DNA of 64,000 nucleotides, from positions 229,285-293,284 of the forward strand of contig JACGCK010000051.1 in NCBI GenBank assembly GCA_014925825.1, read 5' to 3'. This stretch comes from Pholiota molesta. Its lineage: Eukaryota > Basidiomycota > Agaricomycetes > Agaricales > Strophariaceae. Under the pieces are notes generated by a model, which worked only from the letters and a program-made list of their open reading frames with translations, did not search any database and was not told the DNA's origin. A program made the position numbers and the translations under genes. Shown here piece after piece: positions 25,565 to 36,950 of the stretch. How positions within the stretch are numbered: the first letter of the stretch is position 1; each line of letters begins with the position of its first letter.

Positions 25565-27021
25565 ATGCCTTCCGATGTCTCTTCACTACAAATTGAATGT
25601 ACGTCTCTCAAAACACACAGCTAATTCTGATCGCTGATAATAATCAGTGACTTCCACGATATGTGCCGCGATCGCCGTCGCTGTGACACTGCTTCGGATA
25701 TTCATCAGGCGCAATGGTTTTTGGATAGACGATGTATGTATCTTCACCATTTTCAGTACCTCAAATATAACTCACCTGCACGTATATAGGTCTTCGCCTT
25801 ATTATCAATGTTATGTCTCATCACGCAAATGATCCTGATATTATCGTTCGGAGGTGCGCCAATCCCACCCGCTTTCAACGACGGTTTATCGCTCATTCTG
25901 ATGCGCATCCCTTGGTAATAGGCCACATCAACACCACCTTCAACCGCTCATATCTAGTGCCAATCACATCCTGCGCCACTACATGGTGACCAACCGCCTC
26001 TATATCTCAAACATTTTCTTGTGAGCTGACGAGCTGCCCACGCAGGTGTGCGCGAATAGCGATTCTCTTCACGATCATTCGCGTCAAGAACGGGCGCGTT
26101 CTAATCCGATCCGCTCTCGTGATCGCATTCACTCTAATCTGGGGTGTGTCGACGGCGCAATTGTTCTGGGTCTGCGAGCCGCAGCGGAACGCGGCCGCGC
26201 AACAGGGTCAGGTCTGTGTGCTTGGCAAACAGGTCGCGATCTTACATGTAATTGGTGCGTTTTCATGCTGCCATTTCTTTGTTGAACATCTGTGGGACAG
26301 TAAGCTAACTAGGCGTTTATTTTTGACTTGATGTATGCAGTCTCCGTTCTTGCGGACATCGCCATCTTGTCTACCGCTCTGAACCTCTTTCGGTGATTCA
26401 GGACAATGCGCTGAGGCACAGGCTGAAAGCGATCTTTTCTACTTGCATGGCGACTAGTATCGTCGCCATAGTGCATAGTATTTTTATTTAAGAGACCCTA
26501 CGGGGTGGGCGCTAATCGCTTCTCTAGTTGAGGTATGTGGCGTTCTCATCCTAAAATATATACTTTAATCAGAACCTCTCCCATCTATTCCTCCTTAACC
26601 TACTCACCCGTGTGTCGCTCTACGCAGGCCAGTAAGCCCTCACAGTCTGCAGCCTCCCCATGGTCATCAACGCCGTCTTCCGCTTCCTGATCACCCCCCG
26701 CCTCGTCTTCAGCTCCAAGCACAGCCAACCATCCACACGCACAGCGCCTCCACGCAGCTCAGCCCGAGCTTCCCGCACACGCTCCAGTTCGCGCCCAGCC
26801 CCAACTCCGACGCGAGCTCGCTGCTGTCGTGCGAGCGCGACGGGTACAGGGGGTACTGCGACCCGGAATCGGAGTGGACGCCCGTGAAGGCGGCGGGGCC
26901 GCTGTGCAAGGCGTCTGACCTCGAGCGGTATGGTGCGTTTGAGAGCATGGGCAGAATCCCGAGTGTGCATCGTATGTATACGGTGCATGTGTCTGATAAT
27001 GTGATGATCGGGGGCAGGTAA
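25565..27021 (+). pseudogene. Multi-pass (7TM-like) integral membrane protein, frameshifted
   Basis: Reads as a fungal rhodopsin-like integral membrane protein with several hydrophobic segments. From ATG 25565: ELTSTICAAIAVAVTLLRIF, then IDD, FALLSMLCLITQMILIL, CARIAILFTIIRV, SALVIAFTLIWGVSTAQLFWVCEP, and VSVLADIAILSTALNLFR. After that the frame breaks. The protein continues in shifted frames at 26392 (DNALRHRLKAIFSTC), 26481-26490 (RDPTGWALIASLVE), about 26636 (LTVCSLPMVINAVFRF) and again between 26720 and 26760, where a hydrophilic tail (FPHTLQFAPSP, DGYRGYCDPESEW) runs to TAA 27021. Each break is explained by one missing base. The middle exon near 25,930-26,040 is also unclear. It is either a recent pseudogene or a real gene in a poorly polished part of the assembly. 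Ligand or role unknown. Confidence 0.5.
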
Positions 27022-27245
27022 CGAAGCCTGCCACAATGACTCCGATGGTGATATGCTTGTCGGAGCATGCCAACGTCGATTTGGAATTGGACATTTAGAA
27101 ATTGTAAAATACATGTACGATAAACTCTGTACGATAGGCGTCAAATAATCAAATGTAGCGTTAGAAGCCCACAATTGTTGAAAAAAATACAAATATATAT
27201 TAGTTGGCGAACCCGTTTGAATGCCTGCCATCCTTCTTTTGCAAA

Positions 27246-29301
27246 TTAGGTCTCTTGATGATCGAGAATCAATCCTACGGCTTTGCTTGATCTCGGAGTA
27301 ATGGCACATCTGAAAGGTTGGGGGTGGCTTCTCCAAGTTAGTACCGCCTATATTCATTGTCCTGGAAAAAAGAAATACCTGATTGTCCCGGTCAGTTGCA
27401 CATGTACTGGCTTTATAGGACGCCATCCTTCTCCTCAGCTGCTATGTCGAAAACTGCCAACGACATGGCGACGGAAACGAATATAGAAGCATCAGCCATT
27501 ACCCTGCCTAAAAATATGCGAGTTAGACGCTGATCGTGCAGAAATAGTGCTGGAGAAATTGTATTACCAGGACAAATTCTACTAGTAGTTGTTAGCCTAG
27601 GATCGACGGCAGGAAGATTGGAAAGAATTACCTTCTCCCAAATCCAAAAGCAGTTAGCTTCGGATCCGGCTCTGGGTTCGCTCCCAAGAATCGCTCTGGT
27701 TAAAATCAAATGGGTCTGCATAGACATTCGCGTCATGCGTCATATTCCTAATCATTTCCTTAAAAAACAGAGATTTTTAGCAAGCTGGACGACACTCACC
27801 AAATATTAGCGATGACAAGAGATCCTTTTGGAATCAAGTAACCATTATAAATATTGTTTCCGTAACGCAATGGGGAACGCCTTATAAAAATAATAAGGAC
27901 GGTTAAGAAAGGCCACAGGAGGGACACAATGCATACCAGTGGGACCGATATTATGCCATCGAAATACTTCAAGTACAACAGCATTGATATACGGCAAATT
28001 CGGCCGGTCTGCAAAAGACGGAAGTCGATCATTTCCAACGACAGTGTCAAGCTCTTCTTGGGCCTTCCGCAACACTTCTGGGTGTAGAACCATGGCCAAG
28101 AAAAATGACTTGATGGCGGCTACCGTCTACATGGGCACCTGATATCAGATTATGAGGAGAGCGACAAGGAAAGTCTTACCGTATCTGCGCCGCCAAGATA
28201 CAGCGATGCCGCTGACCATTTGATGTCAAACTCATTTTCTTCAGTCAATCCTGGCTCTGCAAGTAGCCGAGACGAAAAAGAGATATCGTTGCCTCCAGAT
28301 GCCTAAGATGCAAATTACTGATTGAAATGTCCAGGAAAACAATTCGACAAGGACGAACCATTTGCTCTTTACATATTCATAAGGAGCATCTACCATTTTG
28401 TTCGTTGTTTTGAACCACTCAGCCGCAATTTTTTTAAACCCGGCTCCAGGAAGCCATGCAGGTATATACCGCACTATTTTATGACAGCATTTAGTATTAT
28501 TGCATAAATCATATAACAAAATTATCAAACTTACAGGCAGGAATGAGGTTTACTAGAAATACTCCTGGTGCGGTAGAAAGTGCGAATTGCTCAGCGGCCC
28601 TGTCAATGGTCGCAACAAATGGATCATCCTTCCCCTTGACTTCATAGCCGTACGAAAGACGCAGAATAAAACTATTGGCGCTCCTGAGCAAACGATTCCA
28701 TTAACAAGAAATTACGCAGGAAAAGTGATGGTCATACACACTTTCCCACATGCGCAGCAAGTTCATCGGATTTTCCAAGACTCTTCTCAAAAATCGTCGT
28801 GTTTCCTGTTCTCCGGCTGGATGATACTCTGACATCAAATCCTGGTTTCCAATGGATTGATGGATGAGTTTTCTGTAATTGCGAACGCGATCGCCATAGG
28901 GAAGGAGGGCAAGAATGGGTCCCCAGCCGACGAGTTCACCGCCCATCTCAATCCGAGGTCTATCAGAGTAAATCGCACCGTGCTTCTCAAGCATATCAAT
29001 AGCAACTTTTGCAGAGTTCACAATGACTATCGTCTTTCCGAGCATTGACACGGAAACAATATCCCCTGAAGAATGTCGTGAGCATAGTTGTTATTAGAAA
29101 ATAATTGTGAGATCGCACCCCATTTTTGGCCCCATTTGCGAAAGTCAACCATTCTTGAGCATTGGGCATATCAAAAATATTTCCAAGCAAAGGCAATCTT
29201 CGTGGTCCGGGAGGGAGAGGAGCAGATTGGCGGCTTGATGACATCCTCCATACAACAATCCCGGCGACAAAGAGTCCTAGAAGTGTTAGGCGATCTATCA
29301 T
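27246..29301 (-). pseudogene. Cytochrome P450 with single-base frameshifts
   Basis: Membrane-anchored heme monooxygenase. ATG 29301 encodes MIDRLTLLGLFVAGIVVWRM, one N-terminal anchor, followed by the proline hinge PLPPGPRRLPLLGN. Further landmarks are a helix-C-like RVRNYRKLIHQSIG, an I-helix GGADT, the K-helix E-x-x-R in LEVFRW, IPKGSLVIANIW, a RFLGANPEPDPKL perf-type stretch, and the heme loop FGFGRR-ICPG with the cysteine ligand. The C-terminus is reached at TAG 27246-27248. The order and spacing are those of a full-length fungal P450 (CYP64/CYP5-type clans use this layout). However, the frame needs one extra base at five places: about 29135, 28361, 27869, 27698 and 27418, each in a short homopolymer. 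No other damage is seen. Either a very young pseudogene or consensus errors. It lies next to a laccase but there is no clear cluster logic. Confidence 0.7.
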
Positions 29302-29992
29302 ATTAGCCTCGATATTCACCCTCTATGCAGAGAGCTTCAGATAATTGAAGGAGCAAGGGAATCTGACGTACGAATATCACACTGTAGTATTTAAGTCTTT
29401 TGGAAGTTCCCACTCATTAATTTCCGCTGTCAACTTCTGAATCCTTATCACAGGTCAGCCCCACAAGGTTCTTCATTGCTCTTCCATTACATATATCGAA
29501 GGATTTAAATGTCAACGTCTCGAGATTATCAGATGAATGATCAACCTGGCCAACACTATCTTTGGCCAAAATTCAATAGCAAACATCGCTCCAAACATAG
29601 GATATGTATATTATTGTCCAGCAGAAATCCAGGGTTGGAGTTGGTCATCGTTTCCTTCATGCTTAAATCTTACAACATCGTGGCGTTTACCTTACTGAGA
29701 AAGAAAGAGCAATTCTATAAATAGAGTGACTCGGAGGCTTTTCACCTCCTTACCCCAATCTCTATCGGATGAAAACCAATGAAAACCTGCCCGAATCATT
29801 TAGGCGCTCATGAGTGGCTCCAGTTCATATCACAGCTTCTGGCCGTGACAGAAGCAATTGACGCCCATGTTTCTCATAGACTGAAAATCCCATGTACTGG
29901 ATAATATACATTTGTTTATTGGCGACCGTCCTTCGTTCATTTCGAAATTAGGGAAGATCACATATCACGAAAAGACGTACAACTAATTAAAG
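29302..29992. other. Intergenic, P450 promoter side
   Basis: 690 bp between the P450 start and the laccase stop. It contains a TATAAATAG sequence on the plus strand near 29716-29724 with no gene downstream that I can support. Confidence 0.45.
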
Positions 29993-32320
29993 GTTTGCGG
30001 AGGTAATGCATTGAAGATCGGGCAAAGGTCATCCCAAGCAGCTGGAATTCAGTCATTGAGTTTGACCATACGTACAATATCAAGGCACAAGGTACTTACG
30101 CGGAGGTTTCGTTGCAGCGATTGTACCGACGTCTTCAGCCATGACGACGGCGAGGCCACTATACATCCGATTGATCAACTGATCAGAAATTTTCTCTCAG
30201 AAGATTCAAGATATGGAGACATACATTTCGAGGTGCCAGTCGATGTGACTTGTAAAAAGATAAGTAAGGCATGAGCGTCAATGATGAAAGCGAAAATCAA
30301 ACGGAACTAACCAATGCATGATCCATGGACCAGAATTATCTGTTTTGAAGCGAATCGTCGTGTTATCGCCAGCCAGGCCGATATTGACTACGTCACGTTG
30401 AACGGGATTCGCGTAATTATAAACCGTGCTTCCTGCACTGCGGACAACCGAGAATTTGTGCTAGAATACTATATATCAGTAAAGTTCAGCCTTAAAATTC
30501 AATCTGAACTCACACCATGTAAGTGTATAGGATGCTACGTTTTTCTGGTTAGCACAATGATTGACAGAGAAGAAACAGCACTTACAGGACTGCCAATCGA
30601 GCCTCCTGGCATGGAGATCTCGATGACTTTATTACGTGGCAATACGTATACTGAGCCTGCAGGGAGCAAATCCGCCGCCGTCATAGCACCACTTATGATT
30701 TGGAGGAGAACAGGAACAGTGGGAGGAACAAAGGTGGCTCCATTGACCGTGAACTTCAGGTTGGAAAAGCTGAAGTTGATGTCGAGATTGATACTGACGT
30801 CAGCCGCACCAAGAGTAGGCACTCCAGGGGCAGCAGGGCTAGTTAGAGGATGCAAATTCGTGTCGAGCATTGGGTTTGAAACGGAGGGAGTGGTTGTGGG
30901 GTCGACCTTTGGCGCACCCCAGTATCGCAGGATTGCAGAATTCACTCCTCCGGCAAAGCCTTGGGTACCAATATTGGGCGGTGCACGAATCCAGTAATTG
31001 TTGATAGGTCGGTTCGTTTTCAGCACGAACGAATAACGCTGGCCTGCAAAGATTTGGATTGAATCGACGACGAGGGGTTGAGTGTTCACGCCATCGACTT
31101 CGATGATGGTCTTGGTCCAGATGTAAGAGATAATCACAGCATTTTCTAGAAGTGAAAATACTCACAAATGAGTGTCCATCAATAGAGAAAGTAAAGTTGG
31201 GATCGCAAGAAATAGAGACCAAGCGAAATCGATAACGCGCGTTCGGAAGAACTCTAATCACGGTTAGAGGGACCGTTGGACCGCCAGCATAGCGACCTTT
31301 GCCATTGATCAGCGTAGCGTCCGACGTAGGTTTAAGTCCTGCAACGGGCGCGCGCGTGTGATACCTGCAGTGATGAAGTTCAGAAAGGAAGGAAAAAAGC
31401 GGGTCCATAGAATAGAAATATTGCATACCAATCAGCCAAGGTGATTATAGTACTTTCTGTAACAGCAAATAAATACATCGATTGATGAAGCGCAGGTTCT
31501 TTAGCGCCTTACCGTCATCGAAATCATATCTAAAAGAAAGAAAAACTTGTTAGCTAAGAATACGTGAGCTGGAATCCTAACACACCGGAAGCGATGAGGA
31601 TCAAATAAATCATATATGACCAGGGCGCCTCGAAGGCCGTCGCAGTATTGGGTAGCTTGAAAGTTACGTTTTCAAAGTGAGGCCAAAGTGAGGCAGATAT
31701 TAATGCAGAGGGTGGAAGGCAACTTACAATAATGGGAGTGGTACCAGAATGTCCCTGCTTGATCTGGCACGCTGAACTGGTACAAGAACGAGTGGCCCGG
31801 CGCGATAGGGCATTGACTGACGCCCACCGGACCATCGGCCCAAGTGCTACCTTCTTGGAACAAACCGTGCCAATGCTATATTTAGCGAGCACCGTAAGTA
31901 AAAATATCTGCCACCAGCGAACAAGCATATACGGACAATACTTGTGCTCGTTAACATAGTGGTATCATTGAGCTGGTCAATCACATTCAGCCTGAATGTG
32001 TTTCCCTGCGGGGTGACAGGCATGGGTAAGATTTTCATAGACAACAACGCAGGTAGTGTACCTTGATGCCAGTGATAACTGGGCCGGGGAATTTTACGGT
32101 CGATGAGGTTCCTCCAGCCAACACGGCGCTAGAAGAAAAGAATATCAGCAACCAGGGCAATATAAGCGCTGGCCTAAACAAGGAACTTTTACGAGCGAGA
32201 GAAGCCGTCGGGTTCTATAACAGCATTCTTGATGTAGACATTGGCTGTGGGACCTATGGCAGCATATGCCCCCACAGCGAAGGAAAGGCCAAGGCCAACA
32301 ACTGCTGAGAGGGTAAGCAT
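29993..32320 (-). CDS. Laccase (secreted multicopper oxidase)
   Basis: Secreted phenol oxidase using four copper atoms to reduce oxygen to water; in wood and litter fungi it acts on lignin-derived phenols and pigments. ATG 32320 opens a signal peptide ([20 protein letters not shown]), mature start at about [13 protein letters not shown]. About ten exons, all with consistent phases. The four copper-binding stretches are complete: HWHG, WYHSHY, HPIHLHGH and HCHIDWHLE. The residue ten positions after the ligand cysteine, the axial position of the type-1 copper, is Leu. The cysteine stretch is followed by [11 protein letters not shown]. The protein ends PQTFN at TAG 29993. Length is about 520 residues, normal for basidiomycete laccases. 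A splice inside L3 uses a strong GTGAGT donor directly after HLHG. Frame is fully intact, in contrast to the P450 next to it. Confidence 0.93.
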
Positions 32321-32379
32321 GGTTCAATTGAGCACCCAAAGGATGGGTGAAAAATGTGCGCTCACCGCCAAATCATGTC

Positions 32380-32385
32380 TTTATA
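32380..32385 (-). promoter_or_regulatory. TATA box of the laccase gene
   Basis: TATAAA on the minus strand, 60 bp upstream of the laccase ATG. Position and match suggest the core promoter; no copper or xenobiotic response element was recognised around it. Confidence 0.5.
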
Positions 32386-32587
32386 CAGTTCAGGACGGAG
32401 GTCAATTTGAAACGGCGAAGAAACCGTCCAGATCCTTGTCGAAGGCTATTCGGTTCTTTTGCATGATGTCGATCCCAAAGAGGTTAATAGGAATTCTGTT
32501 AGATAATAGGGGATCGCTTTCATAATTTCAGAGCCCTGACGTCAATTACCACATTCTAGGAACACCTCGAGGCTGTCTCGAGGCAAT

Positions 32588-32928
32588 TCATGTGTTGTAG
32601 ACTGGGAAATAGACATTGAGGCTACCGTAAGGTCGGTAAGGATATATGTGTCTCTGAATATTATGGGCATGTATTCTTGAGGAAGGGAGTTTGCTCAAAA
32701 TGGTACGTTTTTGAGAGAGATATGCGACGCACCGATCAGGAATAGTGGCATTGGGGCTGGTTGGGGCCTTAGGTCATAAGCGCTCTTCAAATCCGCAGCT
32801 TGATTCAGCCTTTCACCCTCTGGATGACCAGTATGCATTTTAAGGCCATCATTGTCACTATTCAAATGCTCACTGTTCTGGCGGTCAGTAGCTATTATGA
32901 CGGTATTTTTCATCAACAAATCGAGCAT
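32588..32928 (-). CDS. Possible small gene, unknown
   Basis: A weak candidate behind the laccase promoter. A frame from ATG 32928 (MLDLLMKNTVIIATD) stays open for about 77 residues and could splice (GTACCA..TTCAG) onto a tyrosine-rich end finishing at 32588. Composition is protein-like, but no family is recognised. Confidence 0.18.
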
Positions 32929-35579
32929 TCTGCTTACATGTTCCCGAGGTCTAAGCTTGACCAAACATGTAGTCCTGATGCAAGGGATTAAAAAGACATT
33001 GTTATTCCAGATCTCGAAATGAGAATTTTAATATCCTACTGTTGTCTCCTTGGCTATACAGACCTTTAGCGTGGTTTAGTTAATCTTCTATCTAATTTTT
33101 GTGAGCATGGCTTTGGTTTCTTTGGTTTTGTTGGCGAGCATACTGGTTTTGGCAGATTTGATTGTTGGTTTTGCCGAATTGATTGCTGGTTTCCAAAGAT
33201 AGTTCTGCATTTGGTGGGTTAAGTAATATCGGCAATCTTAGTGTATTTACTAGACCATAAGTAAGTACTTGAGTCTTGAGCAGGTGTAATACCAGTGTAA
33301 TGCCCTAGTAAGTAATACCTGGACCCTGGTTGGACTGATCCTTGGCAACGGTGCGGTACCGTATCGCTACACCAGCTTCCAAAACAGGGCCACCAGCTGA
33401 CTAAATATGGTCAATTTGCGGTCACTAACTCATACCTTTCAGGCTTTCGGTGGACATCCAGAGCTTTGGGTTATGAGAGGTCAAGACTTTGGAATAATGT
33501 ATTTTCTACCTCTGATTTCCAGAATACATCGGGCACAGTGCACACGTGCTACGCCAGGCCGACATGCGAGAGGCCGTGAGAATAAATACTGCCTTGAAAT
33601 TTTTACTATGGTTAGCCAGGCGCGTCAAGTAGCGCCATTCAAAGTGATCGACTGTTCATCACTAAGGAGTCTGCAAAGGAGACTTAAGTATTGCTGCAGG
33701 CAGTTGGGTGCCCGATGATGACCAGTGGGCCGCCATCAATCGATATTCCCGCGCTTCCAAGTCCGCGTACCGCCCTGCAATCAACCTGCAATTGACCTAT
33801 GGACATTGAGCACAAATAAAAGAATAGTGGTAAAGACAAAGGTCTGGCTACAGAAACCCGATACTGTACCGAGAAGAGTATAAGAAAGTATATCATCGCT
33901 AATTCGCGGAACCATTTTGGACCATCGATGATCGATGCGGGCTATGGGCCAGGTAAGTTTCAGTTCTACATGGAATCAATATCCATTTTAACAGCGGAAT
34001 GGGAATTAACAACCCTGAGAGAGTTAATAATAATAATTAGGTCAATTAGCTTCAAAAGTCATGCTATATCAATACTCATTTGACTGCCAGTTTTGAATCG
34101 ACGGCACCGGGCAGATCGTGTATTCTTCAATTCTTTCAGATTAGATTAGATCCTTAACGTAGATACATATCTAGCACCCGCACCGCAAGTCAAGCGTCTC
34201 CATGCCGTAGAGGCTGCAATACTTGCAGCCTCGTTGTACATGCAGACGGTATCCCGCGGTGGCAGGAGCTGGCAATGGATGAGCACTGCACAGTGGATGG
34301 CCTCGTCGTGGCCCCATCGCCTCATCTCCTCGTCGCCTCGTTGCTTCGTGTCGTCGTCTCCTCGTCGCCTTGTATCGTCGTCGTATTGTCGTGACTCGTC
34401 GCCTTGTCGCCATGTCGTCAGCGTGTGTACTCGGGCGATCGGCGATCGCGCGTTGAGTGGGCGCCTCGGGGTCTGCGGTGCCTTCCTCAGCATCGGCGTC
34501 GGTGGCATCTGGGGTAGGAGCAGCGATGGAGTGGGGGTGATCGGCGATCACACCGCGGCGAATGGGAGCACAGGCGGGTCTACGACTCGCGGGTCTCCCT
34601 GCCTTCATCTGAACTTTCACTCGACACCTCCAACCCCTCTCCAGCCACCCCCTATCACCCCCATGAAAGGTGCGGTCACGTTGGCATCCTCAGCATCCTC
34701 GCCTCGTCATAGCATCCTCGCCTTGTCAGGGGGGATCCATGGAGAGGGATGGGAGGACTTGGATGGTGGATGGAAGACAAGATCAACATTCGATGAACGT
34801 CGATTTGTGTTGATCTCGATTTCAGGCGGAGTTCAAATATTAGGCGCCCATTCTCGACGATGGCATTGACCGAGCACTTGACGAAGATTGCAGAGTCCGA
34901 ATAGCTAGTTTACTGTTTGTATACATAGGTATTCTCTATAAGTAATATATTCCTTCACCATTTGGTTTTACTGAAAATTCTTAGTTGTGTTCATGCAACA
35001 ACAGAACTACATTGACACTGAATGCTTCTTATTGGTATAATTGCTCAAATTATTTATTTATCTCTAGGGATCTCAGGGAATCTCTGTATACATCTGTGCT
35101 ACATATCTTGCCTACTGTACAATGCTGGAAAGCTCACTGCAGCCTCAAAGTGCACACTACAAGAAGGCGACTGAAAGACAACATGGACGCACATTTTAGC
35201 AACCAATTTTCGTCAAGGGCGCTACAGACACAGAGCACTGATATCAGTGGGGACACTTGCTTTTACATAATTCAAAGACGCACAATGCAACAGGCTTATG
35301 ACAAAGAAATCCCATTTTTTAGGGAGTAAAAATACATGTGATGTCATGAAATTTGAGTCAATGTAATGAAAAAAATTCGCAGAACCCGCCAACGCAGATT
35401 TGCGCGAATATTTCCAGATATCCTCATTTCTACACAGATATAATCCTCCCTTTCCAGATCTATCCAGAACCAGTTTTCACTGGGGGTGCCCATTGCTTAG
35501 ATCTCCTTCTGGATGGGGAGGACAAAGTACTATTTTTAAAATATGCTATTCACACCACCGCCAAAATTTAACTTACAAA
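32929..35579. other. Gene-poor, AT-rich stretch with simple repeats
   Basis: No gene supported. It holds GGTTTTG-like repeats near 33105-33195 and the CGTCG-rich block listed separately. Open frames over 34,150-34,870 on both strands are products of that repetitive GC-rich block. Confidence 0.45.
34301..34425. repeat. CGTCG/CCTCGTCGC-type degenerate minisatellite
   Basis: A run of degenerate short units (TCGTCGCC, TCGTCGTC, CTCGTCGC) over about 125 bp. It creates artificial Arg/Thr-rich or Ser-rich open frames on both strands. Confidence 0.65.
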
Positions 35580-35830
35580 AACCTTGGCAATAGATACAAT
35601 TTTGCTCTGAAAGCCTCCCTTTCATTGTTGTTGAATGCAATATTCACATCAGGCCAACAGCATATAATTTCCGAATTCTCAGCAGCTAATCTAGAGGATG
35701 CTTGTCATAAAGAACTCTTCCCCGCACCTGTGCAGCCAATGATACCAACCTAGATAAAAAATCTCAATACAATGTGCGGGAAATGAGAACAATTGGATAA
35801 ACTTTGCCGGGTTTGTTTTCCAAGCTTACA
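35580..35830 (-). pseudogene. Remnant of an ABC transporter nucleotide-binding domain
   Basis: On the minus strand, bases about 35753-35712 encode VGIIGCTGAGKSSL, a full Walker A motif in the form typical of ABC transporters of the MRP/ABCC type (GRTGAGKSSL). A TGA follows at once, and no signature motif, Walker B or membrane domain is found around it. The flanking sequence is AT-rich. I read it as a short, decayed fragment; a chance match is possible because only 14 residues support it. Confidence 0.33.
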
Positions 35831-36509
35831 TCCTTTTCTCCAGTGTACATTAAGTACTTGTAGGCCACCTCTTCGCATGGCAGTACTCATATTTTACATA
35901 ATTTTTATGGTTTTCAATAGACAATGTGGAATATAAGTATGCAGTATGGACCGCCAAACACACATTTATTCCCATGTGCACGTGAATGTCCCCGCGCACC
36001 CCAATGGGGCTCAGCTCATGAGAACGATAGCTAATTACCATGTATTGCAGTCCTTAAAAAATAAAATAGCACTGTCTTGACCTATACAAATTGTATACAA
36101 AACCCTCTGATGTCATTGCCGACTCATCATCAACATCAATATCATATCGGAGTCTGCTTTAGGAGACTAGCTTGAGCAGGCAAAACTGACTGCTAGGCCA
36201 GTTCCCAGCAGTGGACAAGATTTCTAGAATAGACAAAGGCCGGGTCCTGTATACGGACTAGGAGACTCGGTTGCTTTTTCTATGCAGTAATTCAGAGAAT
36301 GATCTTGAACTTTTCCTTGACTTTTCCCAAACTTTTCCGCCATCTAGATTCAAATTGTAGTTGAGCCAAAGTTGGGCAGCAATGAAGGAGGCAATGAAAA
36401 TGTTCAGAAAGCGTAACATAGCCCGATTATTATAAAGTTATGTAGATCTAACTCTAATACATTATTGCAGCCTCCTTTTCAATTACTTTGCTTATTCCTT
36501 ATGTTTTTC

Positions 36510-36950
36510 ATGCATTTCTGGTCTTCATGTACCTCTGGGAGGCCGAATCCGCGCACGACCACGCAGCGTACAGCGACTATCGACGACCGCCAGCGCCAGC
36601 GCCAGCGATGGAGTACCCGCCGCCAGCCAGCTATCCATCCTACCGCCCCAGATCCGCGTCGCCCATGACCGCCCATGCCCGAGGATTCGCCTCGCAGACC
36701 CGGGAGCCTATCAAACCCGTGCACTTCCAATCCGCACCCATACTTCACCGCCGCCGCCGCCGAAGCGCACAGAGCCAACGGAGGAGTACCTCGCGGTGTC
36801 CCTGCAGGCATCGCCGCGCATCCTCGCGCATCGCGGAGCCATCGCAAGCGTGGAAGCTCATTGTGCTGGATCTGAGCGGATTGCAACAAATGCGCGAAAT
36901 AGACAAAGATGGACAGGCGAGCGTAGATACTGCAGGGCAACACAGACTTG
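36510..36950 (+). pseudogene. Possible FCP1/NLIF-type phosphatase fragment
   Basis: A GC-rich island in AT-rich surroundings. One frame reads a proline-rich leader followed by TEEYLAVSLQASPRI. Another, shifted, frame reads WKLIVLDLSG, which resembles the (R/K)KLLVLDLNGTL motif that opens the catalytic loop of FCP1/NLI-interacting-factor phosphatases in Agaricomycetes. The catalytic D-L-D/N-G-T-L is broken here (DLSGLQQ), and frames change within 100 bp. Probably a decayed fragment of such a gene. The identification rests on a short motif and on memory of family style. Confidence 0.28.

Noticed and set aside
34146..34869. 120-211 codon open frames on both strands
   Set aside because: Produced by a degenerate CGTCG minisatellite; low complexity and present on both strands.
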